Positions 7,012 to 14,668 of a stretch of DNA of 25,561 bases are shown here, piece by piece (the first letter of the stretch is position 1; each line of letters opens with the position of its first letter). Position numbers and translations under genes: made by a program. The notes beneath the pieces are model-generated. The model ran no database searches. It had not been told where the DNA came from and saw only the letters and a list, made by a program, of their open reading frames with translations. Location: positions 1-25,561 of the forward strand of contig JANNYA010000029.1 in the NCBI GenBank assembly GCA_031409855.1, written 5' to 3'. The stretch is from JANNYA01 sp031409855 (GTDB lineage Bacteria; Pseudomonadota; Gammaproteobacteria; Xanthomonadales; SZUA-5).

Positions 7012-7491
7012 ATGACTACACGATACTCGGGCGCTTTAGTTTTTGCGCTGTTTTTTCTAGGCGCATGCGCCCAACACGCCGCCGTAACTCAGGACCCTGG
7101 AACAAAATCTGACGCTGGGCAAAGCTATGGTGCAAGCATGCCGGCAAGCCCCAAACCCATTGCGCTGAGCACCGCCATGAAAACCGTTGGTGATTTCATT
7201 GGCAAACCCAGCAAGCTGTCGGGGCGCGTCGGGCTTGTGTGTCAGCAAAAAGGTTGCTGGATGATGCTGACCGATGGCGATGCCTCGGTGCGTGTGAAGT
7301 TTGGCAATGATGCATTTTTCATTCCCAAAGATGCCAGCGGTGCGGCGCAAGTGTTCGGTCAGCTCGAGGAATTCAAGATGAGCACTGCGCACGCCAAACA
7401 CATGGCAGAAGATGCGGGGCAAGAGTCAAGCAACGTGCAAGCCTGCAAAGAGTATCGCGTCATGGCAACTTCGGTTGTGATTTTACCCTGA
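7012..7491 (+). CDS. DUF4920-like lipoprotein
   Basis: A 159-aa predicted lipoprotein with a short hydrophobic signal and lipobox LGAC (Cys19). The mature domain has the features I associate with DUF4920: a lead-in VGDFIGKPSKLSGRVGLVCQ, the motif CQQKGCWMML (two cysteines and Trp, about residues 77-86), VRVKF and FFIPKDASG. These suggest a small OB-like barrel in the envelope. The biochemical role is unknown to me, and whether the Cys-x4-Cys pair binds a metal or forms a disulfide cannot be told. The Asn/Gly linker after the lipid cysteine is low-complexity. It is divergent from the small gene at 6842; the 169-nt gap has no convincing promoter. Confidence 0.8.
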   Translation: MTTRYSGALVFALFFLGACAQHAAVTQDPGTKSDAGQSYGASMPASPKPIALSTAMKTVGDFIGKPSKLSGRVGLVCQQKGCWMMLTDGDASVRVKFGNDAFFIPKDASGAAQVFGQLEEFKMSTAHAKHMAEDAGQESSNVQACKEYRVMATSVVILP

Positions 7492-7550
7492 TTGAAATCT
7501 CAATATGGCTGACGCTTTCCATGAACCCCATGCGTAAGTCATTGATTTCT

Positions 7551-7630
7551 CGTCATTGCGAACGCAGTGAAGCAATCTCGTTGTTTAATGCTAGATTGCT
7601 TCGCTGCGCTCGCAAAGACGAAGTTCATGG
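7551..7630. repeat. Dispersed palindromic repeat, copy 2
   Basis: The second copy of the 80-bp element at 3566-3645 (74 of 80 identical by eye), in the same orientation. Weaker similarity continues to about 7670, including a CAGCC...GGCTG hairpin. The arms TTGCGAACGCAG...AGCAATCT and AGATTGCTTCGCTGCGCTCGCAA pair at nearly every position. It fills most of the 245-bp gap between the lipoprotein gene and the LEA-like gene. Confidence 0.88.
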
Positions 7631-7736
7631 TCTCGGGGCAGCCGCTCTGTGGCTGTAAACTCGCAATGCTGGCGCAGCCGCAATAACCAGCTCCTAAATC
7701 TACACAAAACCAACTTAAAAACGAAGGCAACTCAAG

Positions 7737-8051
7737 ATGAATTTATTAGATCAAGCGAAGACCACCGCAGAAAAAGCAGCACATGACGCCGCTGAAGCGA
7801 TTAAAAGCGCAAGCGCCAAGGTCAGTGACCTTGCCGGTGATGCGATGGAAGTTGCGAAAACCAAAGGCGCAGAACTTGGCGCTGATTTGAGTGCGGGTAT
7901 GGAGAAAGCCGGTGAATTTGCCGCGAAAACCTACAATGAAGTGGCTGAGCAAGCGAAGTCAGCCGCAAGTGCTGCAATCGATAAAGTTGAATCTTGGACT
8001 GGCAAGGACTTGGATGGCGACGGCCACATCGGTGCGAAAAAGCAGGAATAA
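7737..8051 (+). CDS. Small Ala/Lys/Glu-rich helical protein, LEA/apolipophorin-like, with a C-terminal calcium-loop motif
   Basis: A 104-aa protein with no signal peptide. Residues 1-85 are Ala-, Lys- and Glu-rich with an 11-residue-like amphipathic pattern (AKTTAEKAAHDAAEAIKSA, ...EQAKSAASAAIDKVES), as in LEA-type or desiccation-related helical proteins. The end, TGKDLDGDGHIGAKK (about 88-102), has the DxDxDG spacing of an EF-hand-like calcium loop. A GAAGG ribosome binding site precedes the ATG. It lies 54 nt upstream of the CoA-transferase subunit A gene on the same strand and could be co-transcribed. A stress or membrane-associated role is suggested by composition only. Confidence 0.78.
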   Translation: MNLLDQAKTTAEKAAHDAAEAIKSASAKVSDLAGDAMEVAKTKGAELGADLSAGMEKAGEFAAKTYNEVAEQAKSAASAAIDKVESWTGKDLDGDGHIGAKKQE

Positions 8052-8105
8052 AGTACTTCAAGTGCCACTGAAGCAGATCTTCAAACCAGCCAGGAAAAGC
8101 GTGCA

Positions 8106-8807
8106 ATGAACAAAATTTATCCCAACGCAGCAGCGGCACTTGCGGGCGTGGTCAGAGACGGGCAGTTACTTGCGGTGGGTGGTTTTGGCTTGTGTGGTAT
8201 TCCCGAAGCCCTGATTGACGCCCTGCACGACAGCGGCGTGAAAGAGCTGACCGTAATTTCCAATAATGCGGGCGTCGATGGCTTTGGCCTAGGCAAGTTA
8301 TTGGAAACACGCCAAATCAAAAAAATGATTTCCAGTTACGTCGGCGAAAACAAAGAGTTCGAACGGCAATATTTGGCGGGCGAGCTCGAATTAGAGTTTA
8401 CCCCGCAAGGCACGCTCGCGGAAAAATTGCGCGCCGGTGGTGCTGGCATCCCGGCGTTTTTTACTAAAACCGGTGTCGGTACGATCGTCGCGGACGGCAA
8501 AGAATTGCGTGAATTTGATGGCGAAATCTATGTGATGGAGCGCGCGTTACTGCCAGAAGTCTCCTTGGTCAAAGCGCACCGCGCGGACAAGTCTGGCAAC
8601 CTGCAGTTTCGTCTGACCGCGCGCAACTTTAATCCTGCAGTTGCGATGGCGGGCAAAATTTGCATCGTCGAAGTCGAAGAAATTGTCGAGACCGGCGATA
8701 TGGTGCCTGACGAGGTGCATCTGCCCGGCATTTACGTGCACCGCATTGTGCATAACCCGCATCCAGAAAAGCGAATTGAGAAGCGCACAGTGAGCCCAAG
8801 CAAATAA
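8106..8807 (+). CDS. scoA: 3-oxoacid (succinyl-CoA) CoA-transferase, subunit A
   Basis: A 233-aa alpha subunit of a family I CoA-transferase that moves CoA between succinyl-CoA (or another acyl-CoA) and a 3-oxoacid such as acetoacetate. The CoA-binding glycine motif GGFGLCGIPE is at about residues 24-33, followed by LTVISNNAG and GLGKLLETRQIKKMISSYVGEN, all typical of the SCOT/ScoA group. FFTKTGVGT and RADKSGNLQFRLTARNFNP are also family blocks. An AGGA sits 10 nt upstream. Subunit B follows on the same strand after an 81-nt gap, larger than usual for this pair. Substrate preference (acetoacetate with succinate or with acetate) cannot be fixed from sequence by eye, so the atoD name is an alternative. 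Confidence 0.93.
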   Translation: MNKIYPNAAAALAGVVRDGQLLAVGGFGLCGIPEALIDALHDSGVKELTVISNNAGVDGFGLGKLLETRQIKKMISSYVGENKEFERQYLAGELELEFTPQGTLAEKLRAGGAGIPAFFTKTGVGTIVADGKELREFDGEIYVMERALLPEVSLVKAHRADKSGNLQFRLTARNFNPAVAMAGKICIVEVEEIVETGDMVPDEVHLPGIYVHRIVHNPHPEKRIEKRTVSPSK

Positions 8808-8881
8808 GCATGCCACACCTGGCGTGAGCCGAAAAATAGACAAATTTGCGGTCGCTCAATCGGCCCAGCACTCAACTTTAC

Positions 8882-8885
8882 GGAG
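8882..8885 (+). promoter_or_regulatory. Shine-Dalgarno deciding the start of CoA-transferase subunit B
   Basis: GGAG lies 9 nt before ATG 8895 but only 3 nt before an in-frame TTG at 8889, so the ATG is the likely start. Confidence 0.65.
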
Positions 8886-8894
8886 ACTTTGATC

Positions 8895-9533
8895 ATGGCC
8901 TGGAATCAAGACCAAATGGCACAACGCGCTGCGCAGGAACTGCAGGACGGCTTTTACGTAAATCTCGGGATTGGCATTCCCACCTTGGTGGCCAATTTTG
9001 TGCCTGACGATAAAGAAGTGTGGCTGCAATCAGAAAACGGCATGCTGGGAATTGGCCCGTTCCCAACCGAAGCTCAAGTTGACGCCGATTTAATCAACGC
9101 CGGCAAACAAACCGTGACGACCCAAAAAGGCTCGTCCATTTTTGGCAGCCACGAAAGTTTTGCGATGATTCGCGGCGGCAAAATCAATTTGTCGATTTTG
9201 GGTGCGATGCAGGTGAGCGAGCACGGGGATTTAGCGAACTGGATGATCCCCGGCAAGATGGTCAAAGGCATGGGCGGCGCGATGGATTTAGTGGCCGGCG
9301 TAAAACGCGTAATCGTGCTGATGGAGCACGTCGCGAAAAAGAAAGACGGCACGATCGATCTGAAAATACTGCCGAAATGCACCCTGCCGCTAACCGGCGT
9401 GGGCGTAGTCAATCGCATTATTACTGACCTAGCGGTGATGGACATCACGCCAGCCGGCCTGAAATTAGTGGAATTAGCCGACGGCGTTAGCCGCGAAGAA
9501 GTGCAAAGCAAGACGGGTGTAGCACTGCTTTAG
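8895..9533 (+). CDS. scoB: 3-oxoacid (succinyl-CoA) CoA-transferase, subunit B
   Basis: A 212-aa beta subunit carrying the active-site glutamate. NLGIGIPTLVANF (23-35) precedes LQSENGMLGIGP (44-55), where Glu47 in the SENG motif is expected to form the glutamyl-CoA thioester. GGKINLSILGAMQVSEHGDLANWMIPGKMVKGMGGAMDLV is a characteristic later block. The start ATG 8895 is chosen for its spacing from GGAG. With subunit A it would form the complete enzyme used in ketone-body or polyhydroxybutyrate breakdown. The gene converges on rlmC with a gap of 13 nt and no visible terminator. Confidence 0.94.
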   Translation: MAWNQDQMAQRAAQELQDGFYVNLGIGIPTLVANFVPDDKEVWLQSENGMLGIGPFPTEAQVDADLINAGKQTVTTQKGSSIFGSHESFAMIRGGKINLSILGAMQVSEHGDLANWMIPGKMVKGMGGAMDLVAGVKRVIVLMEHVAKKKDGTIDLKILPKCTLPLTGVGVVNRIITDLAVMDITPAGLKLVELADGVSREEVQSKTGVALL

Positions 9534-9546
9534 TTTGCTGGAATCA

Positions 9547-10704
9547 TCAGCACACCGCCTCACCAACGCGCTTGAGCCAAACAATCACCTCGAAGTGCGG
9601 CGTGTGCGCAAACATATCTAGCACCTGCGCTAGGTGCGGCTGAAAGCTGGGCAAGCAAAGCAAATCGTTTTTCAGCGTATCGATATTGCAGCTTGAATAA
9701 ATCAAATCGTTCGCGCCGCTTTGTTCTAAAAACTCGCACAAGGCAGGACCTAAACCACGCCTCGGCGGGTTGACGATTACGCACGCAGCAGTTGGCAAAC
9801 TCTTGGCAATTGCAAGTGCGTCACCCGAGTAAAATCGTACGTTTTTAAATGCGGCCGCTGCGGCACTCTCACAGGCGGCAAGAATCGCCTCACTGGAAAA
9901 CTCAACCCCGGTCACTTGCGCATGTGGCAATACCCGCGACGCATGCAGGGCGAAGCCACCGACGCCGCAAAACAAATCAAGCACAGACACTGGCTGCATG
10001 GCTTGTAGCCAGGCTGAAGCCCGCTGATACAGCGCCGCTGCCATTTCCGAGTTGGTTTGAAAAAAACTTTGTGGCCGCAGATACAGCGTTAAACCATTGA
10101 TGGCTATGGGCAGTGCGCTACATTCAGTCAAAACCATCTCCTCTGGCCCTTCAAGAATGGCTTTGGGTTCGGGCTGCAGATTCACGCTGACAACGCGCAA
10201 TTGCGGCAAGCGCGCCTGCAATTCTGGTAGCCGCTTGCGCAATCGATCCAGCGCTTCTTTTGAACGCAGCACCAAGCGCAGCATTAGCGCACCGGTAGAA
10301 TCTGGACTGGCGGCGGTCAAGATTAGGTATTTTAACTCGCCGGTGCGGCGCGCTACGTCATAGGGCGCAATCGAAACGTCACTGAGCCAGGCACGAATGA
10401 CGGGCCAGGCAGAGCGAACCGCCGGTGGATACAGTGGGCAATGTGCTAATTCCAAGGTTCCTTCCGACTGCAATATGCCCAAAATCGGCGCATGTGCGGT
10501 GCCGCCGACCACCATTTTCGCCTTATTGCGAAACTCACTCTGCGCGGAGGGCTCAGGTGCCAACCAAATAAGCGACGCGCTTGCCTTTACCGAATTAATT
10601 GCGGCCGCAGCACGCGCTTGTTTGGCATCAATTTGCGCCGAGTAGCTTTGAGCCAACCAGCTGCAGCTTGTGCAGCGTTGAGCTTGGAAATCAGCGCAAT
10701 TCAA
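9547..10704 (-). CDS. rlmC: 23S rRNA (uracil-C5)-methyltransferase RlmC
   Basis: A 385-aa SAM-dependent RNA methyltransferase of the TrmA/RlmC/RlmD family; RlmC methylates U747 of 23S rRNA. The N-terminal Cys set (Cys3, Cys11, Cys14, Cys89) fits the 4Fe-4S site, and the opening MNCADFQAQRCTSCSWL closely resembles E. coli RlmC, which favours RlmC over RlmD. FRNKAKM (58-64), the QSFFQTN block (212-218), the SAM motif DLFCGVGGFALH (243-254), NPPRRGLG (312-319) and the catalytic Cys339 in SSCN are all present. The TTG start at 10704 is needed to include Cys3 in the right context; an AAAGG lies about 10 nt upstream. No TRAM domain is present, as expected for RlmC. Confidence 0.93.
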   Translation of the reverse strand: MNCADFQAQRCTSCSWLAQSYSAQIDAKQARAAAAINSVKASASLIWLAPEPSAQSEFRNKAKMVVGGTAHAPILGILQSEGTLELAHCPLYPPAVRSAWPVIRAWLSDVSIAPYDVARRTGELKYLILTAASPDSTGALMLRLVLRSKEALDRLRKRLPELQARLPQLRVVSVNLQPEPKAILEGPEEMVLTECSALPIAINGLTLYLRPQSFFQTNSEMAAALYQRASAWLQAMQPVSVLDLFCGVGGFALHASRVLPHAQVTGVEFSSEAILAACESAAAAAFKNVRFYSGDALAIAKSLPTAACVIVNPPRRGLGPALCEFLEQSGANDLIYSSCNIDTLKNDLLCLPSFQPHLAQVLDMFAHTPHFEVIVWLKRVGEAVC

Positions 10705-10808
10705 GGTTCAGTGCCTTTGGAAAGTGTCACTTTAATGCTACAAGTTTCTGTCGATTCGATTCGCCATGCAAAACAAAACAAATAAATACGCCAGCAGTTG
10801 ATTCACGC

Positions 10809-10833
10809 TAGCCCACTCGCCGCGCGTGGGCTA
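10809..10833. promoter_or_regulatory. Inverted repeat in the rlmC / coiled-coil protein intergenic region
   Basis: TAGCCCAC (10809-10816) and GTGGGCTA (10826-10833) are perfect 8-bp arms around a 9-nt GC-rich loop. It lies 34 nt before the ATG at 10868 and 105 nt upstream of the rlmC start. It is not followed by a T-run on either strand, so it is more likely an operator or leader hairpin than a terminator. Confidence 0.45.
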
Positions 10834-10867
10834 CTATCCATTTCGCATCTAACTTTTACAAATCAAC

Positions 10868-11725
10868 ATGAGTTTACTCGATCAGCTCTCAAAGCAGTCC
10901 GAACAGCGTAAAACCGGCCTGAGCGACGCTGAGAGTTTGCTTGCTGGCCGCGAAAGCAACTTTAAATCCTTGGAAGTGTCGATCCAGCAATTTAAAGCGT
11001 ATCTAGACCAACTCACTAAACTGTTGGCGGAGCACCCGGAAAAAATCCAACAGCACTATGAAATACCGGGCTATGGCACGATTACCGCGATCATCGCCCA
11101 CGACTACGTCGTGCGCGTCAATGCGATCAACAAAGGCAGCGTTGAAGTCAGTGTAAGTTTTAATGCCAATGTGCAATCTGAGCTTTGCCCTAGCATCGAA
11201 GTTCAGGGGGTTTCGCGCGTTCAAACCATCAAGGCGCTGTTTGATAAGCATCGCATTCCGGCATTACTTGATGCGAAAAAAGACGCCTCCGGTTCTATCA
11301 GTCAAGCGGTTTTTCGTGCGCGCGGCAAAATCCCGCTGAGTATCGTTGCGTTAACCGAACTAAGTACGGGGCAGCTCAAACTGAGCCTAAGCAACTTTGA
11401 GGATTTGGGCACCAGCATTAAAAACTATACCGCCGAGCAGTTTAACGAGCAGCTTTTTGATCAAATTGGGCACTACCTTGCGCGCAAAGACAACGAGCTT
11501 ACCAAGGAAAAATTACCTGACAGCGTGTTGAAAAAGCTGCGTCAAACCGCGCAACAAAATGAAATGCGGCGTAAATGGGAAGAAAAACTCAATCAGCAAG
11601 CCGAGGACGCGGAACAAGCGCGGCTTGAGGCCGAAGAGCAAAACAAGTTTGCCAATCGCTTGATCGCCCAAGGCAAATCGCTGGTCGGCCGGTTGACCGG
11701 GCTGATAAAGAAAAAGCCCGATTAA
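10868..11725 (+). CDS. Unidentified cytoplasmic protein with coiled-coil ends
   Basis: A 285-aa protein that I do not recognise. It has no signal peptide or membrane helix. The N-terminus (about 1-60) and the C-terminus (about 215-265, EMRRKWEEKLNQQAEDAEQARLE region) are charged and helical, probably coiled coils. The middle (about 62-200) is beta-rich (YGTITAIIAHDYVVRVNAI, SVEVSVSFNANV, LKLSLSNFEDLGT). The end is strongly basic (GLIKKKPD). Codon use and composition look like the neighbours, and an inverted repeat stands upstream. It faces the beta-propeller gene convergently with a 42-nt gap. The frame is long and its protein-like composition is convincing, but the function is unknown. Confidence 0.8.
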   Translation: MSLLDQLSKQSEQRKTGLSDAESLLAGRESNFKSLEVSIQQFKAYLDQLTKLLAEHPEKIQQHYEIPGYGTITAIIAHDYVVRVNAINKGSVEVSVSFNANVQSELCPSIEVQGVSRVQTIKALFDKHRIPALLDAKKDASGSISQAVFRARGKIPLSIVALTELSTGQLKLSLSNFEDLGTSIKNYTAEQFNEQLFDQIGHYLARKDNELTKEKLPDSVLKKLRQTAQQNEMRRKWEEKLNQQAEDAEQARLEAEEQNKFANRLIAQGKSLVGRLTGLIKKKPD

Positions 11726-11767
11726 CACATTTCACCCTAGCGGCGGTCTATGCCAGTGTCCGCGCAC

Positions 11768-14575
11768 CTACTCGAAGCCATTCGTCAACAGTCTTTCCGG
11801 AAAAAACGACGGCCCGCCACGCAGCAAAATTGAGTTTGGCTCGGCACGATAAACACCGAGCTGATTGGCACTAATAGTCAAACGCCAGGTTGTGTTGTTG
11901 ATGCGCTGCGCGCCCGCGAAATTATACCAACCGAAGGTGGAATCATCGCCGGGCACCATCGGGCCGTAATTGCGCCATGACCAATTAAGCGGGTCGGCAA
12001 AATTGCCATCGTCAAAGCGCACGGTGATAATCGCGGCCGAACAACCGTCCAGCTCGGCATTGACCATGCCCAAATCCGAGGCATCATAAATAATGCCGGA
12101 GGGATGTTCGTCGGGTGGATACACTTCTGGGTCGATGCCGTAGGCGTTATTGAGCTGATCGCAACCGGCTTGAATCGATTTACCATCCACGCTCAGAACG
12201 ACGCCACCGGTTTCAGTATTGCCGTAGTTGGTGCGGCCACGAAATTCCGCGCCAGGCAGGCCGTCATTGATCGATTTAATTAAAAACGAGGCTGTTTTAC
12301 TTTGCAAACTATCCAAAACACCGTCGCCATTTAAGTCACCCGCATTGGGGGCAGCATCCTCGACTGCGGTGCTAACGTTGTCTAAATCGTTATCCGGCCC
12401 TTGGAAAAAGTCGTAAACGCCACTGGGCGTACCGGCATACAGCTGCAATCCGCGCGCCACCAGGGCGAACGCGCCAGCGGCGGGCAGGCCAGTCGAGATG
12501 GATTCCCATGTGACACCGGCATTTAAGCTACGCACCACCGCCCCTGGCGCCGCTGCAGTGCCAGAAAGCGCGACATAAACGATGTTGGCGTTGTTTGGGC
12601 TTACCACGATATCGCGAATCATGCGACCGCTCAGGCCCACCAGCGTCCAAGATGCGCCGTCGTTGCTGGATTTGTATAAGCCCGACAGCGCGGATGGCGC
12701 GAGCGGATTGTCAAATAGGCCCGCATAGATCACTGAGCCATTGCTTGGCGTGGTTTCAATGGCGCCGACGTTGTAGCCGGTATTTGCACCAATCTGCAGC
12801 TGCGGCAGCCCTGCGTTCGCTGGACTCCAACTGCGGCCGTTATTGGTGCTTTTAAAGACACCGTTCGTGCTGCCAGAAAAACCGCCAGTGCCAACAAACG
12901 CGGTACCGGCATAGACTAGATTCCGGTTACCGTTGTTGATCGCCAGACTGGTGACGCGCAGTACTTGCGTGGCACTCAGCGGGCGGGGAATGCCAACTAC
13001 GGAGTTGAAACTAAGGCCACCGTCGTCTGACACCTGCAGCGCACGCGAATTTGCGCCTAACGCGACGGAGGAATTCTCCGAGCCACCGATAAACAGGGTC
13101 TGCAGCGGGCCTGCGGTACAAATGCCGGTGATCGGCTGCGGCGTGCACGATCTAGGATCAATAGCAATTGCATTGACACTGCTGATGCCAGATAAATTTA
13201 TCGCGCTCCAGCTCGCACCGGTATTGATGCTACGCAGCAACGACGGGCCGCCATTGCCTGCATAAATTCGGCTGCTGGTCGTGTAGTCAAGCTGCAGCGC
13301 CGGCACACTTTGGGCACCGGCGGCGGCGACCGGTAAATTTAACCACGCGGTCGGCGGCACGATGTCAGAGGCCCCACGCACGCTCAAACCGTCGAAACTG
13401 TACTCGGTCTCATGCCCCGCATAGATGCGATAGTTGTTGGCATTGACGTTGAAAATCGCCAATGCCTGCACCGGCGTGGCATTGAAACCACTATTGGCAG
13501 GTGCCGAAGAAACTCCGTTATTGGTGGTTTTACCAATGCCGCGCGTCACGGAGGATGCATAAAACGTCGGCGTCGTTGGGTAGCTCGGATGCCCTGCAAC
13601 GTCAAAAAAGTAGCCATCGGTCAAAGGTAAGCGCTGGGTAAAGCTTGCGCCTGAATCGATTGAGGATGAAACCGAATTTAAAAACGGCTGCAGCAAAACT
13701 GCAGCGTTATTGGGGCTAATCCAGGGTTGAAATGTAATCGCCGGGCGCACCGTCCACGCAGTGCCAATGACACTGTCACTGTTAGTGCTGATAAAACCAT
13801 CGTTACATGGGTCTATGCAGGCCTGCGGGAATTCTTCACCAGATCCGTAAAGAATCGCAGAACTAGTCGGCGCAGTACGGATGCTTAGCGCCGCAAAAAT
13901 ACCGAGTGGCAGCCCAGGAGCGGCAGCCCAGTTTACGCCACCGTTGAAACTACGATGAATACTTGGCGGGCCACCGGTCGAATTACGCACCGCAGCATAC
14001 GCCATCGCGCCATGTCGCGTTGCACTGGTGGTGATATTGCTGGCTGAAACATAGCCAACCGTGGGATTAGTAAAAAGTCTACCCCCATTATCACTCAAGA
14101 CCAAGCCGGCAGGCCCTGGGGCCGAATTCGTAATGACGATTTGATCCGCATTGCTTGGATTGACCGAAATATCGACGATTTTTGAACCTAACGGCGCAGC
14201 ATAAGCCAAACGTCTCCAGCTCAGGCCAGCATTGTTGGTGCGAAATACCCGTTCTAAACTAGATGCGGTTTCAGAACGCACCACCGCATAAACAATATCC
14301 GGATTCGCCGGGGAAAAGGCGATCGTGATGTTAGAGCGCCCATCCGGCAGCCCGTTCATTACCGGCCGCCAGCTGGCTGCGGCATCGTCAGAGCGAAATA
14401 CGCGTCCGGCTCCGACCGCGAAAAGCCGATTAGCATTGGTAGGATGCGCCAGAATATTGCCACCTTGGCCGCCTTCCGGGCCGTATGGTGTCCAGACGTT
14501 GATTTCGGCAAAAGCCTGATTCCCCAACGCCATCAAGCCAAAAACGACGCTGCTTTTTAAAATGAGCGTAAACAT
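11768..14575 (-). CDS. Exported Asp-box/beta-propeller protein with a choice-of-anchor-U-like domain and C-terminal NGFE
   Basis: A 935-aa secreted protein. ATG 14575 is used because GAGG lies 6 nt upstream and it opens a clean signal peptide (MFTLILKSSVVFGLMALG...AFA, cleavage about residue 23). The body carries at least seven Asp-box (BNR-like) motifs of the form S-x-(D/N)-x-G-x-(S/T)-W, for example FRSDDAAASW, FKSTNNGRSW and YKSSNDGASW, typical of sialidase- or YCF48-like propellers. A calcium-type stretch DLNGDGVLDSLQ follows. The last region, with WYNF and TTWRLTI, resembles the choice-of-anchor U domain that precedes sorting signals. The protein ends LLTNGFE with no hydrophobic tail. 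It lies 93 nt downstream of the kinase/STAND gene on the same strand. Substrate or ligand is unknown. Confidence 0.88.
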   Translation of the reverse strand: MFTLILKSSVVFGLMALGNQAFAEINVWTPYGPEGGQGGNILAHPTNANRLFAVGAGRVFRSDDAAASWRPVMNGLPDGRSNITIAFSPANPDIVYAVVRSETASSLERVFRTNNAGLSWRRLAYAAPLGSKIVDISVNPSNADQIVITNSAPGPAGLVLSDNGGRLFTNPTVGYVSASNITTSATRHGAMAYAAVRNSTGGPPSIHRSFNGGVNWAAAPGLPLGIFAALSIRTAPTSSAILYGSGEEFPQACIDPCNDGFISTNSDSVIGTAWTVRPAITFQPWISPNNAAVLLQPFLNSVSSSIDSGASFTQRLPLTDGYFFDVAGHPSYPTTPTFYASSVTRGIGKTTNNGVSSAPANSGFNATPVQALAIFNVNANNYRIYAGHETEYSFDGLSVRGASDIVPPTAWLNLPVAAAGAQSVPALQLDYTTSSRIYAGNGGPSLLRSINTGASWSAINLSGISSVNAIAIDPRSCTPQPITGICTAGPLQTLFIGGSENSSVALGANSRALQVSDDGGLSFNSVVGIPRPLSATQVLRVTSLAINNGNRNLVYAGTAFVGTGGFSGSTNGVFKSTNNGRSWSPANAGLPQLQIGANTGYNVGAIETTPSNGSVIYAGLFDNPLAPSALSGLYKSSNDGASWTLVGLSGRMIRDIVVSPNNANIVYVALSGTAAAPGAVVRSLNAGVTWESISTGLPAAGAFALVARGLQLYAGTPSGVYDFFQGPDNDLDNVSTAVEDAAPNAGDLNGDGVLDSLQSKTASFLIKSINDGLPGAEFRGRTNYGNTETGGVVLSVDGKSIQAGCDQLNNAYGIDPEVYPPDEHPSGIIYDASDLGMVNAELDGCSAAIITVRFDDGNFADPLNWSWRNYGPMVPGDDSTFGWYNFAGAQRINNTTWRLTISANQLGVYRAEPNSILLRGGPSFFPERLLTNGFE

Positions 14576-14581
14576 ACCGAA

Positions 14582-14585
14582 CCTC
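14582..14585 (-). promoter_or_regulatory. Shine-Dalgarno deciding the start at 14575
   Basis: The minus strand reads GAGG 6 nt before ATG 14575. A longer frame starts at 14623, but it would put 16 extra residues before the signal peptide. Confidence 0.6.
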
Positions 14586-14601
14586 GCAAAACTATGATGC
14601 G

Positions 14602-14619
14602 CTACTCTATCGAGTAGAG
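14602..14619. promoter_or_regulatory. Small inverted repeat upstream of the beta-propeller gene
   Basis: CTACTC (14602-14607) pairs with GAGTAG (14612-14617), and CTCTA (14605-14609) with TAGAG (14615-14619), giving two alternative short hairpins. It lies between the kinase/STAND gene stop and the propeller start. It could be a leader structure or an operator; there is no T-run for a terminator. Confidence 0.35.
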
Positions 14620-14668
14620 CCAAGAGCGAAACCCGTTATTTTGTATGTTGCATTAGGTTTTATGAGAC

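Noticed and set aside
6797..7015. Plus-strand 72-codon frame whose end overlaps the lipoprotein start
   Set aside because: It is antisense to the small gene with the good ribosome binding site and has no such site itself; the overlap with the next start is probably chance.
7539..7730. Minus-strand 63-codon frame in the second palindromic element
   Set aside because: It is the typical false frame of this repeat type (FASAAKQS) and appears in the other copy as well.
14602..14619. Considered as a rho-independent terminator of the kinase/STAND gene
   Set aside because: The stem is only 5-6 bp, not GC-rich, with no T-run after it.
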